Position numbers and translations under genes: made by a program. From positions 1,054,001-1,118,000 of the forward strand of contig NZ_KB892705.1 in NCBI RefSeq assembly GCF_000373905.1: a stretch of DNA of 64,000 nucleotides. The letters are read 5' to 3'. Origin of the DNA: Mycobacterium sp. 155. GTDB taxonomy: Bacteria; Actinomycetota; Actinomycetes; Mycobacteriales; Mycobacteriaceae. Below, piece after piece: positions 1 to 8,298 of this stretch (position 1 is its first letter; each line of letters opens with the position of its first letter). The notes under the pieces are model-generated. The model saw nothing but the letters and a program-made list of their open reading frames with translations, was not told the DNA's origin and ran no database searches.

Positions 1-83
1 ATGTCAACAGCATCATGGACGAGCTGGCGGCCATCGGGGCCAAAGCGATCCTGGCTTCGGACATCAGGTTCTGCCGCTTCTGA
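1..83 (+). CDS. hisG: ATP phosphoribosyltransferase HisG, C-terminal end only
   Basis: Only the last 26 codons lie in the window; the reading frame enters at base 3 and stops at TGA 81-83. The peptide ends in ILASDIRFCRF, preceded by DELAAIGAKA, which I recognise as the C-terminus of mycobacterial HisG. HisG catalyses the first step of histidine synthesis, joining ATP and PRPP, and the C-terminal domain is the ACT-like part that binds histidine for feedback inhibition. The next gene begins 40 bases downstream on the same strand, an order I recall from M. tuberculosis (Rv2121c-Rv2120c). The identification rests on a short but distinctive tail. Confidence 0.85.
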   Translation, partial: VNSIMDELAAIGAKAILASDIRFCRF

Positions 84-122
84 TCGCCGGATGCCGCGGC
101 GCTGTGCGTGTTAGCGTCCGGC

Positions 123-605
123 ATGAGCCATTTCCTCGTTCTGTTGCTGGCGCTGCTCATCGGGGTGGTGGCCGGGCTGCGAGCGTTGACCCCTCCCGCC
201 GTGGTGGCGTGGGCGGCCGCGCTGCACTGGATCAATCTGGACGGCACCTGGGTGCAGTGGCTGGCACACCCGATCACCGTCACCGTTCTCACCATTCTTG
301 CTGTGGTGGAACTGATTACCGACCAGCTGCCGAAGACCCCGAGCCGTAAGACCGCGGTTCAGTTCGTCGCCCGATTGGCCACCGGGGCGTTCGCGGGCGC
401 CGTGATCGGTACCGCATGGGGTTACACGTTCGGCGGGCTCGGGTCCGGAATGATCGGCGCCGTGCTGGGCACCTTGGGCGGTTACGAGGCCCGCACCCGT
501 CTGGTCGCCGTCACCGGAGGGCGCGACCTGCCGGTGGCCTTGGTGGAGGACGCCGTTGCCGTGCTGGGTGGGTTCGCCATCGCAGCGCTGACCGCGGTGG
601 TGTAG
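123..605 (+). CDS. DUF4126 integral membrane protein
   Basis: A 160-residue, very hydrophobic protein starting MSHFLVLLLALLIG, with an Arg-Ala-Leu-Thr-Pro-Pro stretch after the first membrane segment that is typical of DUF4126 proteins. About four hydrophobic segments are visible, two of them rich in Gly and Ala (around residues 85-125). I chose ATG 123; an in-frame GTG at 108 would add MLASG, which looks less natural. There is no clear ribosome binding site. A TAGCGT at 112-117 sits 5 bases before the ATG and could be a -10 box. The position after hisG matches the Rv2120c-type protein. No biochemical function is known to me. Confidence 0.8.
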   Translation: MSHFLVLLLALLIGVVAGLRALTPPAVVAWAAALHWINLDGTWVQWLAHPITVTVLTILAVVELITDQLPKTPSRKTAVQFVARLATGAFAGAVIGTAWGYTFGGLGSGMIGAVLGTLGGYEARTRLVAVTGGRDLPVALVEDAVAVLGGFAIAALTAVV

Positions 606-608
606 CCC

Positions 609-1985
609 ATGGGCGAGCCAGAGCAGTTCGATGCCATCATCGTTGGTGCCGGACAGGCCGGCCCCTCGCTGGCCGGGCGATTGACCGCGGCAGGCAATAC
701 CGTTGCCGTGGTCGAACGCAAACTGGTGGGCGGTACCTGCGTGAACACCGGCTGTATTCCCACCAAGACGTTGGTGGCCAGCGCCTACGCCGCTCATGTC
801 GCCCGTCGCGGTGTTGAATACGGTGTCCACACAGGCGAAGTCACCGTGGACATGGCCAAGGTCAAGGCCCGCAAGGATGGCATCATGCTGGCCGACCGGC
901 ACGGCGTGGAGACCTGGCTTCAGGATATGGACGGGGCGTCGCTCATCCGGGGCCATGCCCGGTTCGTCGATCAGCACACCATGGACGTCGACGGCCGGTT
1001 GCTGACCGCGGACCGGATCTTCCTCAACGTGGGCGGTCGCGCGGTGGCGCCCGACTTTCCCGGCCTGGCCGATATCGACTATCTGACCAACGTCGGGATC
1101 CTCGAACTGGATTCGCTGCCCGAGCATCTCGTCATCATCGGTGGCAGCTACATTGCACTCGAGTTCGCCCAGATGTACCGGCGCTTCGGGGCCAGGGTCA
1201 CGGTCATCGAGCGGGGCCCACGGCTGACCTCACGGGAGGACGAGGACATCTCGGCTGCGATCAAGGAGATCCTCGAAGCCGAGGGTATCGACATCGTGCT
1301 CAATGCCACCGACATCCGGTTTAGCAAGCAGGACAATGGCTTCGAGGTTGTCCCGGCCGGCGGTGCCGAACCGATCGCGGGAACCCACCTGCTGGTGGCG
1401 GTCGGCCGGGTACCCAATACCGACGATCTCGACCTGCAGAACGCGGGTGTGCAGACCGACAAGCGCGGTTACATCGTGGTGGACGACCAGCTGCGCACCA
1501 GTGCCGAGCACATCTGGGCGATGGGGGACTGCAACGGCAAGGGCGCCTTCACGCACACCTCGTACAACGACTACGAAATCGTGGCGGCCAACCTGCTCGA
1601 CAACGATCCGCGCCGGGTCAGCGAACGCGTTCCCACCTATGCGTTGTTCATCGATCCACCGCTGGGCAGGGCCGGGCTGACTGTCGACCAGGTCCGGGCC
1701 TCAGGCCGAGGAGCCTTGGTGGCCAAGCGCCCGATGACCCGCGTGGGTCGCGCGGTGGAGAAGGGCGAGTCACAGGGATTCATGAAAGTGGTGGTCGACG
1801 CGGAGACCGAGGAGATCCTCGGTGCGGCCACCCTCGGCGTCGGCGGCGACGAGGTCATCCACTGCATCGTCGACGTGATGACCGCCAAACTGCCCTACAC
1901 CGCCATATCCCGCACCATGCACATCCACCCCACGGTCAGCGAGCTGGTGCCGACGCTGCTGCAGGACCTGCGGCCGCTGGACTGA
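609..1985 (+). CDS. FAD-dependent pyridine nucleotide-disulfide oxidoreductase (often named mercuric reductase)
   Basis: A 458-residue class I flavoprotein. It has the FAD-binding GAGQAG at residues 13-18, the redox pair Cys44-x4-Cys49 in GGTCVNTGCIPTK, an NAD(P)H-binding fold beginning near residue 175, a second FAD contact around the MGDCNG segment, and the C-terminal dimerisation domain with the His440/Glu445 pair (HPTVSE). These are the features of lipoamide dehydrogenase and mercuric reductase relatives. It lacks the N-terminal heavy-metal domain and the C-terminal Cys-Cys pair of true MerA, and no mer genes lie nearby, so mercury reduction is not supported. The physiological substrate is unknown. 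The start lies 3 bases after the DUF4126 stop. Its 3' end overlaps the convergent flavodoxin gene by 50 bases. Confidence 0.88.
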   Translation: MGEPEQFDAIIVGAGQAGPSLAGRLTAAGNTVAVVERKLVGGTCVNTGCIPTKTLVASAYAAHVARRGVEYGVHTGEVTVDMAKVKARKDGIMLADRHGVETWLQDMDGASLIRGHARFVDQHTMDVDGRLLTADRIFLNVGGRAVAPDFPGLADIDYLTNVGILELDSLPEHLVIIGGSYIALEFAQMYRRFGARVTVIERGPRLTSREDEDISAAIKEILEAEGIDIVLNATDIRFSKQDNGFEVVPAGGAEPIAGTHLLVAVGRVPNTDDLDLQNAGVQTDKRGYIVVDDQLRTSAEHIWAMGDCNGKGAFTHTSYNDYEIVAANLLDNDPRRVSERVPTYALFIDPPLGRAGLTVDQVRASGRGALVAKRPMTRVGRAVEKGESQGFMKVVVDAETEEILGAATLGVGGDEVIHCIVDVMTAKLPYTAISRTMHIHPTVSELVPTLLQDLRPLD

Positions 1986-2583
1986 GACTGCGGCCGATGT
2001 TCAGCTGGCGGGTCACCAGCGCTACACGGGCGCCGAGGTGCCGGCAGGTGGCGATGTCGGCGGGGTGCACCTCGGCGGGTCCGGCATCCACATCGGTGGC
2101 GGCGCCGGCCCCGAGCCAGAAGCCCAGTCGGTTGAGATCGTGCTCGCTGCCCGCTGCGGAGTTCCAGCCCGGCGCCAAACCGAGGTTCACCCAATGCATG
2201 TGGTGTTGGGCGGCGAAGATCGCCAACGAGCTCAGCGCGGCGAGCTTGTCACCGCTCTTGGCGCCTGAGTTGGTGAATCCACCGGCCACCTTGTCGCGCC
2301 AGGTGCCGTTCATGCACCGCCGGCCCGTCTTCTCGGCGAACGCCTGGAAGCCGGCCGACACGTTGCCCATGTAGGTGGCGCTTCCGAAGATCATCGCGTC
2401 GATGCCGTCGAGGAGCTCCCACTGGGCCTCGGTGATGGTGTCGACCGGCACGATGCTGACGTCGGCACCGGCCGCGGCCGCGCCGGCCGCCACTGCGTCG
2501 GCCAGAGTCGCCGTGTGTCCGAACCCGGAGTGATACACGATCGCCACGGTGGGTGCTGAGATATTGGATCCGTTGTGAGACAT
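1936..2583 (-). CDS. Flavodoxin/NAD(P)H:quinone reductase-like (WrbA-type) FMN protein
   Basis: A 215-residue protein starting MSHNGSN, with VAIVYHSGFGHTATLADAV as the phosphate-binding loop of flavodoxin-like folds (residues 13-31). Next come IFGSATYMGN, which should contact the FMN ring, and GGFTNSGAKSGDK as the third flavin loop. This layout is that of WrbA-type NAD(P)H:quinone reductases and NADPH-dependent FMN reductases. ATG 2583 was chosen because GGGAAGG lies 9 bases upstream. It is the last gene of an arsR-SRPBCC-flavodoxin operon, 2 bases after the SRPBCC stop. The Ala/Pro-rich tail of about 20 residues is encoded inside the end of the opposite-strand oxidoreductase, so a longer-than-usual C-terminus may be a recent extension. 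Confidence 0.82.
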   Translation of the reverse strand: MSHNGSNISAPTVAIVYHSGFGHTATLADAVAAGAAAAGADVSIVPVDTITEAQWELLDGIDAMIFGSATYMGNVSAGFQAFAEKTGRRCMNGTWRDKVAGGFTNSGAKSGDKLAALSSLAIFAAQHHMHWVNLGLAPGWNSAAGSEHDLNRLGFWLGAGAATDVDAGPAEVHPADIATCRHLGARVALVTRQLNIGRSLSPAAAGPAAASAPAR

Positions 2584-2585
2584 GG

Positions 2586-3098
2586 CTATTCGCCTTCCCA
2601 TTTCTGTCCTAGAAGGGCTGCGACTTCTTGGTACCGCTGTCCCCAGTCGGGGAGCGGGGAGCCTGCGAGATGGGCTTCGAGCCGGTCGAGGAACGCATGC
2701 GTGCCGGGATGGAATCCCTGCCCGTCGCGGATGGTGAGCCCGCGGTGGCTGAACCGCAGCAGGGTACCGTCGCCGTCGGGCGTGAGTTCGTAGCGCACCA
2801 CGCCGGTGCCCTTGAGGATCGGCTGATTCCACTCGTGCTCGAAGACCCGTGGCGGATCCCACACCCGGATCCGCCCGGTCATCTTCATCTGATCGGGCTG
2901 CAGAGGCGGCCCGGTGGGCACCATCTCGATGGTCCCGCCCTCGCGGGCGTCGATCACGGTCTCGCCCATCCACTGGTTGCGCTGCTCGGGGTCGGTGATC
3001 GCCGACCACACCGTATCCACCGAATAGGGCAGGCGACGTTCGAAGGTGAGGGCCGCCCGATCGCCGTCGATCGTGAGTTTCCCTTCACGCGCGGTCAT
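2586..3098 (-). CDS. SRPBCC/AHSA1-family protein
   Basis: A 170-residue protein with the AHSA1 (START-like, SRPBCC) pattern: RLPYSVDTVWSAITDPEQRNQW near the N-terminus, a central beta-rich half with WDPPRVFEHEW, and a C-terminal helix after GWxHxLD-like HPGTHAFLDRLEAHL. The fold forms a hydrophobic ligand cavity, and small stand-alone members often sit beside ArsR regulators, as here. ATG 3098 was chosen because AAGGAGA lies 5 bases before it and because ATGA overlaps the arsR stop, which indicates translational coupling. A longer reading to 3182 would run inside arsR. The ligand and the cellular role cannot be read from the sequence. Confidence 0.85.
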   Translation of the reverse strand: MTAREGKLTIDGDRAALTFERRLPYSVDTVWSAITDPEQRNQWMGETVIDAREGGTIEMVPTGPPLQPDQMKMTGRIRVWDPPRVFEHEWNQPILKGTGVVRYELTPDGDGTLLRFSHRGLTIRDGQGFHPGTHAFLDRLEAHLAGSPLPDWGQRYQEVAALLGQKWEGE

Positions 3099-3412
3099 TT
3101 GGTCTCCTTGTGGGTCGATTCGAGGTGACGTTCCAGGGCGTCGAGATGGCTGGTCCAGTAGCGGCGGTAGCGGTTGATCCATGCGTCGATCTGCACCAGG
3201 CCGTCGGCCCGCAGTGCGTAGATGCGACGTTGGGCATCGGGCCGTACCTCGACGAGGCCGACCTCGCGAAGAACCTTCAGATGCCGCGACACGGTCGGCT
3301 GGGTCAGCCCGGGCAAAGTGGCGACGAGTTCACCGGCGGTGCGCTCACCGTCGGTAAGCGCGTCGAGCAGTGCCCGTCTACTCGGTTCGGCGACAGCCTC
3401 GAAGACATCCAT
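3095..3412 (-). CDS. ArsR/SmtB-family transcriptional repressor
   Basis: A 105-residue winged helix protein. MDVFEAVAEPSRRALLDAL is the first helix pair typical of ArsR members. The recognition helix follows in LTQPTVSRHLKVLREVGLV, and the wing in RRIYAL. It has no CxC or other clear cysteine metal site, so it belongs to the non-metal group that partners AHSA1 proteins. I placed the start at ATG 3412; an ATG at 3433 would lie inside a palindrome that is probably its operator. It overlaps the SRPBCC gene by 4 bases and heads the operon that continues through the flavodoxin gene. Autorepression is likely but inferred. Confidence 0.88.
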   Translation of the reverse strand: MDVFEAVAEPSRRALLDALTDGERTAGELVATLPGLTQPTVSRHLKVLREVGLVEVRPDAQRRIYALRADGLVQIDAWINRYRRYWTSHLDALERHLESTHKETK

Positions 3413-3428
3413 ACCTAGAGTATTGCAT

Positions 3429-3446
3429 TGCATCTATATAGATACA
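3429..3446. promoter_or_regulatory. Palindromic operator upstream of arsR
   Basis: ATCTATATAGAT at 3432-3443 is a perfect 12-base palindrome. With flanks it reads TG-N-ATCTATATAGAT-N-CA, 16 of 18 positions symmetric. It lies 17 bases upstream of the arsR start in an unusually AT-rich patch, where a promoter would be expected. ArsR family dimers bind such short AT-rich palindromes, so this is probably the autoregulatory site. The rest of the gap to 3620 holds no gene; a 6-base stem (CAGCGG/CCGCTG, 3500-3518) is the only other structure I see. Confidence 0.6.
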
Positions 3447-3620
3447 AGAGAATATAAAGAACGGATCTGACGCAGCGCCGCAGCACCAGCAGGGCGTTTC
3501 AGCGGACCCAAACCGCTGCGGTACCGTCCCCCGCCACGACATACTCAGATGCGCGCACGCACAACCGTTTGGCCGGGTCAAGATCGGCCGTAGTCGCCGT
3601 GCCCGGGAGGAATTCGTGAC

Positions 3621-6128
3621 GTGCTGACACAACTTGCCGACTCCGGTCGTGGCTTCGACGGACACGAGGACGTGCAGGAGACCACCTTCGCGCTGGATGC
3701 CTTCTCCCGGTTCGTGTGCAACACGATCGACGAGGTAGCCGATGCGCAACGGCAGGGCGATTTCGAGTTCGACGTGATCGTGATCGGGTCCGGGATGTAT
3801 GGCGCGTTCACCGCAGCCAAGATCTACGAGCGTGCACGACGCCGTCCGCTGGAACGCAGGCCCAGAGTGCTGGTGCTCGAGGCAGGCCCGTTCCTGATCT
3901 CGGAGCACTTCCAGAATCTGACCCGGGTCGGACCGTTCTTCGAGCTCGTCAACAGGCCTGCCGTTGACGAGAACCAGTCGTTTCTGAGTCAGATCAACTA
4001 CGCGGGAGGGCCGCTTCAAGGGATCGTCCCCCACCACCGATGCGTCGGAGGCAAGTCCCTCTTCTGGGGCGGCTGGGCGCCGCCGCTGATGAACGACGAC
4101 CAGCAGGACGACCTGGCGCAATGGCCTCGGGAGGTCCGGGACTTCCTACTCTCGCCCGAGGGCTACGACGAAGTCGCGCGGCAGATCGGAACCGACATCA
4201 CCACCGACTACATTCACGGGCCGCTGATGGACCATCTGCTGTCGGTGACGCAGCGTATCGTCGGCGACGGGGTGGTTCCGCACCTGACGGGGGTAGTCGA
4301 GGCGCCGATCGCGGTCCACGCCGAGGGATTCGAATCGGGGCTGCTGTCCATGGGCAAATTCAGTAGCCTCCCGCTGCTGCTCGACTCGATCCGCGAAGAC
4401 GCGGAGAGCTCGGGCGGGTCCAACGCCAACCGCTTCCTATTCCTGGTCCCCAACACAGAAGTTGTGCGCATCGACACCGCGGAAGGCTGTGCGACGACGC
4501 TCGTGTTGGCCGTTCGCGAACCGTCGAGAGATGTGAATAACCCCGGTATGGTTCGGCGCATCGTACGGTTCGGCCTCTCCGGAGGCGCGATGGTGTGCCT
4601 TGCCGGCAACGCCATCAACTCGACACGTCTTGCGCTGAACTCCTTCCCGAAGCCCCGCGAGCTAGGGCCGGATCTGACGGGCAAGAACTTGATGGTTCAC
4701 GTCCGCGGGAACTATTCGTGGCGGGTCCGCAAGAGCGCCCTGCAGTTGCCGTCGACCTCGGTCCTTGGCACAAGCGCGCTGCATGTCGGGGGTCGATTGC
4801 CAATCGGTCCACCTGTTAATCGATTGGGCCGCTTCCATTTTCAGTTATATGCCGTGCGCAGCAACAACGACAGCCGAAACTACGAGGAGTTTCTGTACCG
4901 CCTGATTCCCAACGTCGAGGACCTCAACGAGGTCGAGCAGGCGATCTCCAGCACGGATATGGATGACTGGATCGTCGTCGGCATCAGAACCTGCGGTGAG
5001 ACGTTCGGCGACCAGAATGCCGATTTCAGTCAGCGGGATTCGAGTTTCATCTCGGTGAACCCGCACGGTGGCGCGGGTGACGATGTCTATTACGACGAAT
5101 GCGGCGACGAGATTCGCGTCCCAAAGGTTTTCGTGACAATTATCGAACGAGAAACGGATGCGGCCGTGCGGGCGGCTCAGACGGAGGCCGCGTTCGCGTT
5201 TGCCGCCGCGTTGGTGAACAAGCCTGCTGCGGCGGCACGGTCCACAACCGACAACGACTTACAGTTCATCGGCGGCCACGAGGACGGAGTAGGGACGACC
5301 TACCACGAGAGCGGCACGCTGTGGCTTGGCGAACATCCCGACAGTTCGGTGACGGACGTGCACGGACACTTACACCATGTGAGCAACGTATTCTGCGTCG
5401 ACCAGGCGATCTTTCCAACCGTCGGCTCTGCGAACCCCGTTCCTACCGGACTCGCATTCGGCAATTTGGTTGCAACGCATATCCTTTCGAGATTCACGTC
5501 GGCTCCGACCGCGCCGCTCGAAGACGGCTTTGTGTCGATCTTCGACGGAACCCTCGATCAATGGGATCACTTCGGCGAGGGCACCATTCAGGCTCTGCCG
5601 GGTCTGGGCATCGTTGAATGCGGCACTGTCGGAGCGGAAAGCAGGCTGGGGTTCGTCCGCACGCGCGAAACCTTCCGCAATTTCGTCCTTCGGCTGGACT
5701 GGAAGGCTTTCGACATCAGAGCCAATGGCGGAATATTCCTGCGGATGCCGGAAGTCGCCGACGGAAACCTGAGCCAGGTCTACGCCAACAGCATCGAGAT
5801 TCAGATCGACGAGACGGGCAAAGACTTCGACGCCACCCGCGAGCCCCGGGTGGTCTACGGCAGCAGCCTGCACAAGACGGGCGCGGTATACGGAATCGCA
5901 CCCGCGACGCGTTGGGCGTCGAAGGCCGTCAGCCCGAGGTTCTCGGAAGGATATTGGAACGCCTTCGAGATTGCGGTCAACGAAGACCGCATCAACGTGT
6001 GGTTGAACGGTGAGCAAGTGGTGCGGCAGGCGCATTTGCCTGCCCACCTCGTTGGTGCAGGCGCCATCGGCCTTCAGTGCCATACCGACGTTGTTCAGTT
6101 CCGCAACATCCGTATTCGCGAGATCTAA
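3621..6128 (+). CDS. GMC-family FAD sugar oxidoreductase fused to a DUF1080 (3-keto-glycoside hydrolase-like) domain
   Basis: An 835-residue, two-domain protein. Residues 51-61 (DVIVIGSGMYG) are the dinucleotide-binding motif of a GMC flavoprotein. RCVGGKSLFWGGW is the flavin-proximal loop; in pyranose 2-oxidase the matching loop has the flavin-linking His, which is replaced here, so FAD is probably non-covalent. His562 (TYHESGT) and Asn605 (SANPVPT) fit the catalytic pair. From about residue 634 (GFVSIFDGTLDQW) to the end is a DUF1080/concanavalin-like domain with NGGIFLR, YANSIEIQI and WNAFEIAV. Enzymes of these two families act in sequence on glycosides: C3 oxidation, then cleavage of the 3-keto sugar. 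No signal peptide is seen. GTG 3621 follows GGGAGG by 10 bases. Codons are visibly more A/T-rich than in neighbouring genes. Activity is inferred. Confidence 0.82.
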   Translation: MLTQLADSGRGFDGHEDVQETTFALDAFSRFVCNTIDEVADAQRQGDFEFDVIVIGSGMYGAFTAAKIYERARRRPLERRPRVLVLEAGPFLISEHFQNLTRVGPFFELVNRPAVDENQSFLSQINYAGGPLQGIVPHHRCVGGKSLFWGGWAPPLMNDDQQDDLAQWPREVRDFLLSPEGYDEVARQIGTDITTDYIHGPLMDHLLSVTQRIVGDGVVPHLTGVVEAPIAVHAEGFESGLLSMGKFSSLPLLLDSIREDAESSGGSNANRFLFLVPNTEVVRIDTAEGCATTLVLAVREPSRDVNNPGMVRRIVRFGLSGGAMVCLAGNAINSTRLALNSFPKPRELGPDLTGKNLMVHVRGNYSWRVRKSALQLPSTSVLGTSALHVGGRLPIGPPVNRLGRFHFQLYAVRSNNDSRNYEEFLYRLIPNVEDLNEVEQAISSTDMDDWIVVGIRTCGETFGDQNADFSQRDSSFISVNPHGGAGDDVYYDECGDEIRVPKVFVTIIERETDAAVRAAQTEAAFAFAAALVNKPAAAARSTTDNDLQFIGGHEDGVGTTYHESGTLWLGEHPDSSVTDVHGHLHHVSNVFCVDQAIFPTVGSANPVPTGLAFGNLVATHILSRFTSAPTAPLEDGFVSIFDGTLDQWDHFGEGTIQALPGLGIVECGTVGAESRLGFVRTRETFRNFVLRLDWKAFDIRANGGIFLRMPEVADGNLSQVYANSIEIQIDETGKDFDATREPRVVYGSSLHKTGAVYGIAPATRWASKAVSPRFSEGYWNAFEIAVNEDRINVWLNGEQVVRQAHLPAHLVGAGAIGLQCHTDVVQFRNIRIREI

Positions 6129-6200
6129 CCGACGCGACGGTGCTTGTGTCGTGTCCACGGGGGAACCCTCGGGCACGAAGCCGACGATAGTGGCAGCCGA

Positions 6201-7058
6201 TCACGCGGCCGGCTCCGTCGGAGTCGGCAAGGGCTGGGGCCAGCCCGGGTATGGGGGCGGCGTGCCACCGAATGCGGGGCACAGTGCCTGATGTGCACAC
6301 CACGAGCAGAGCCGTGACGGGTTGGGCCGGAAATCTCCTGTGGCACCTGCGGTTTGGATGGCACGCCAGATCGCCATCAGGGTCCGCTCGAAGCGGAGCA
6401 GCTCGTCGGCGTCGGGAGAATAGTCGAGTACCTGGCCGTCGGCGAGGTACACCAGCCGTAGCCGAGCCGGCATCACGTTGCGTGACCGCAGCAACGCGAC
6501 TGCATAGAACTTCATCTGGAACATCGCCTTGAACTCGGCCATGGTCCGTGTCTCCGGCGGCGCCTTACCGGTCTTGTAGTCCACCACGCGTAGCTCACCG
6601 GTCGGCGCGATGTCGACACGGTCGACGAATCCGCGCAGCAGCGTGCCGTCGGTCAGCTCGACCTCGACGCGCAGCTCGCAGCTGTCCGGGTCGAAGTGGG
6701 TCGGATCCTCCAGCCGGTAGTAACCCGACAGCAGCCTCCGGGCCTCCTCGAACAGGGCCGGGGATGCCATGTCGGCCAGTTCCGGCTCAGCGGCCACCAC
6801 CTGTGTCCATGCCGGTTCGACGAGCGCGAGCGCGGTGTCCTGCACCCGCTCGGCCGCGGGTAGTCCGTAGAGCTGCTCCAAGGCCGCGTGGACGAGCGAT
6901 CCGCGCAGTTGGGCGGGTGAATGGGGCTCCGGTAGCCGGTCGATGGCCCGGAAGCGGTACAGCAGCGGACAACGCTTGAAATCGCCCGCCCGTGATGGTG
7001 AGAGTGCCGGCCTGCGCGCCGGTGCGGCAAGCGTTGTTGCCACCGTCACCTCACTCAT
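6201..7058 (-). CDS. RecB/Cas4-family PD-(D/E)xK nuclease with predicted iron-sulfur cluster
   Basis: A 285-residue single-domain nuclease. LSPSRAGDFKRCPLLYRF opens the fold, RGSLVHAALEQL is the conserved helix, and ELRVVDYKTGK carries the catalytic Asp-x-Lys of the PD-(D/E)xK core. Cys30 and the C-terminal trio Cys251, Cys254 and Cys260 (CSWCAHQALC) match the four-cysteine 4Fe-4S cradle of the AddB/RecB-type and Cas4 nucleases. No helicase domain or Cas genes are present, so it is a stand-alone exonuclease, probably in DNA repair. It corresponds in position to Rv2119 of M. tuberculosis. ATG 7058 diverges from trmI across a 78-base gap that must hold both promoters. A 72-base gap separates its end from the convergent fusion gene. 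Confidence 0.88.
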   Translation of the reverse strand: MSEVTVATTLAAPARRPALSPSRAGDFKRCPLLYRFRAIDRLPEPHSPAQLRGSLVHAALEQLYGLPAAERVQDTALALVEPAWTQVVAAEPELADMASPALFEEARRLLSGYYRLEDPTHFDPDSCELRVEVELTDGTLLRGFVDRVDIAPTGELRVVDYKTGKAPPETRTMAEFKAMFQMKFYAVALLRSRNVMPARLRLVYLADGQVLDYSPDADELLRFERTLMAIWRAIQTAGATGDFRPNPSRLCSWCAHQALCPAFGGTPPPYPGWPQPLPTPTEPAA

Positions 7059-7136
7059 ATCGGCAGCCTATGACCGGGCACCGACAATGTTGCGGCAACC
7101 CGCGCACTCGGCGCGGCGGCCGTGCTGGCAGGCTGA

Positions 7137-7982
<846 letters not shown>

Positions 7983-7997
7983 CCGGAAGTCTGACGG

Positions 7998-8291
7998 TCA
8001 GTCGTCGCTGTTGCTCACACCGCGGCGGACGGACAGCAGCTCCACTTCCGGACGGGCCGCGACGAGCCGCTCTGCGGCGTCGAGCACCTCGACCACGTGT
8101 GCGCGGTCCCCGGCGACCACCGCGATGCCGATCCCGGCGCGGCGGTGCAGCTCGTGGGCACCGGTCTCGGCGGCCGACACCGCGAACCTGCGCCGCAACT
8201 CGGCGACGATGGGTCGGATCACCGACCGCTTCTGCTTGAGCGAATGGACGTCACCGAGCAGCAGATCGAATTCCAGCCAGCCGATCCACAT
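7998..8291 (-). CDS. DUF503 (YlxP-like) protein
   Basis: A 97-residue protein of the DUF503 family, marked by WIGWLEFDLLLGDVHSLKQKR and RRRFAVSAAETGAHE. The compact beta-alpha fold is seen in YlxP, which sits near ribosome-maturation genes in other bacteria, but no defined activity is known to me. Here it follows lppK by only 7 bases on the same strand, and it converges on trmI with a 15-base gap. It corresponds to Rv2117. ATG 8291 is the only sensible start. Confidence 0.88.
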   Translation of the reverse strand: MWIGWLEFDLLLGDVHSLKQKRSVIRPIVAELRRRFAVSAAETGAHELHRRAGIGIAVVAGDRAHVVEVLDAAERLVAARPEVELLSVRRGVSNSDD

Positions 8292-8298
8292 ACGGGAT

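Noticed and set aside
609..1985. Mercuric reductase
   Set aside because: The Cys-x4-Cys and His/Glu pairs belong to the wider family; the MerA N-terminal domain, C-terminal cysteine pair and mer neighbours are absent.
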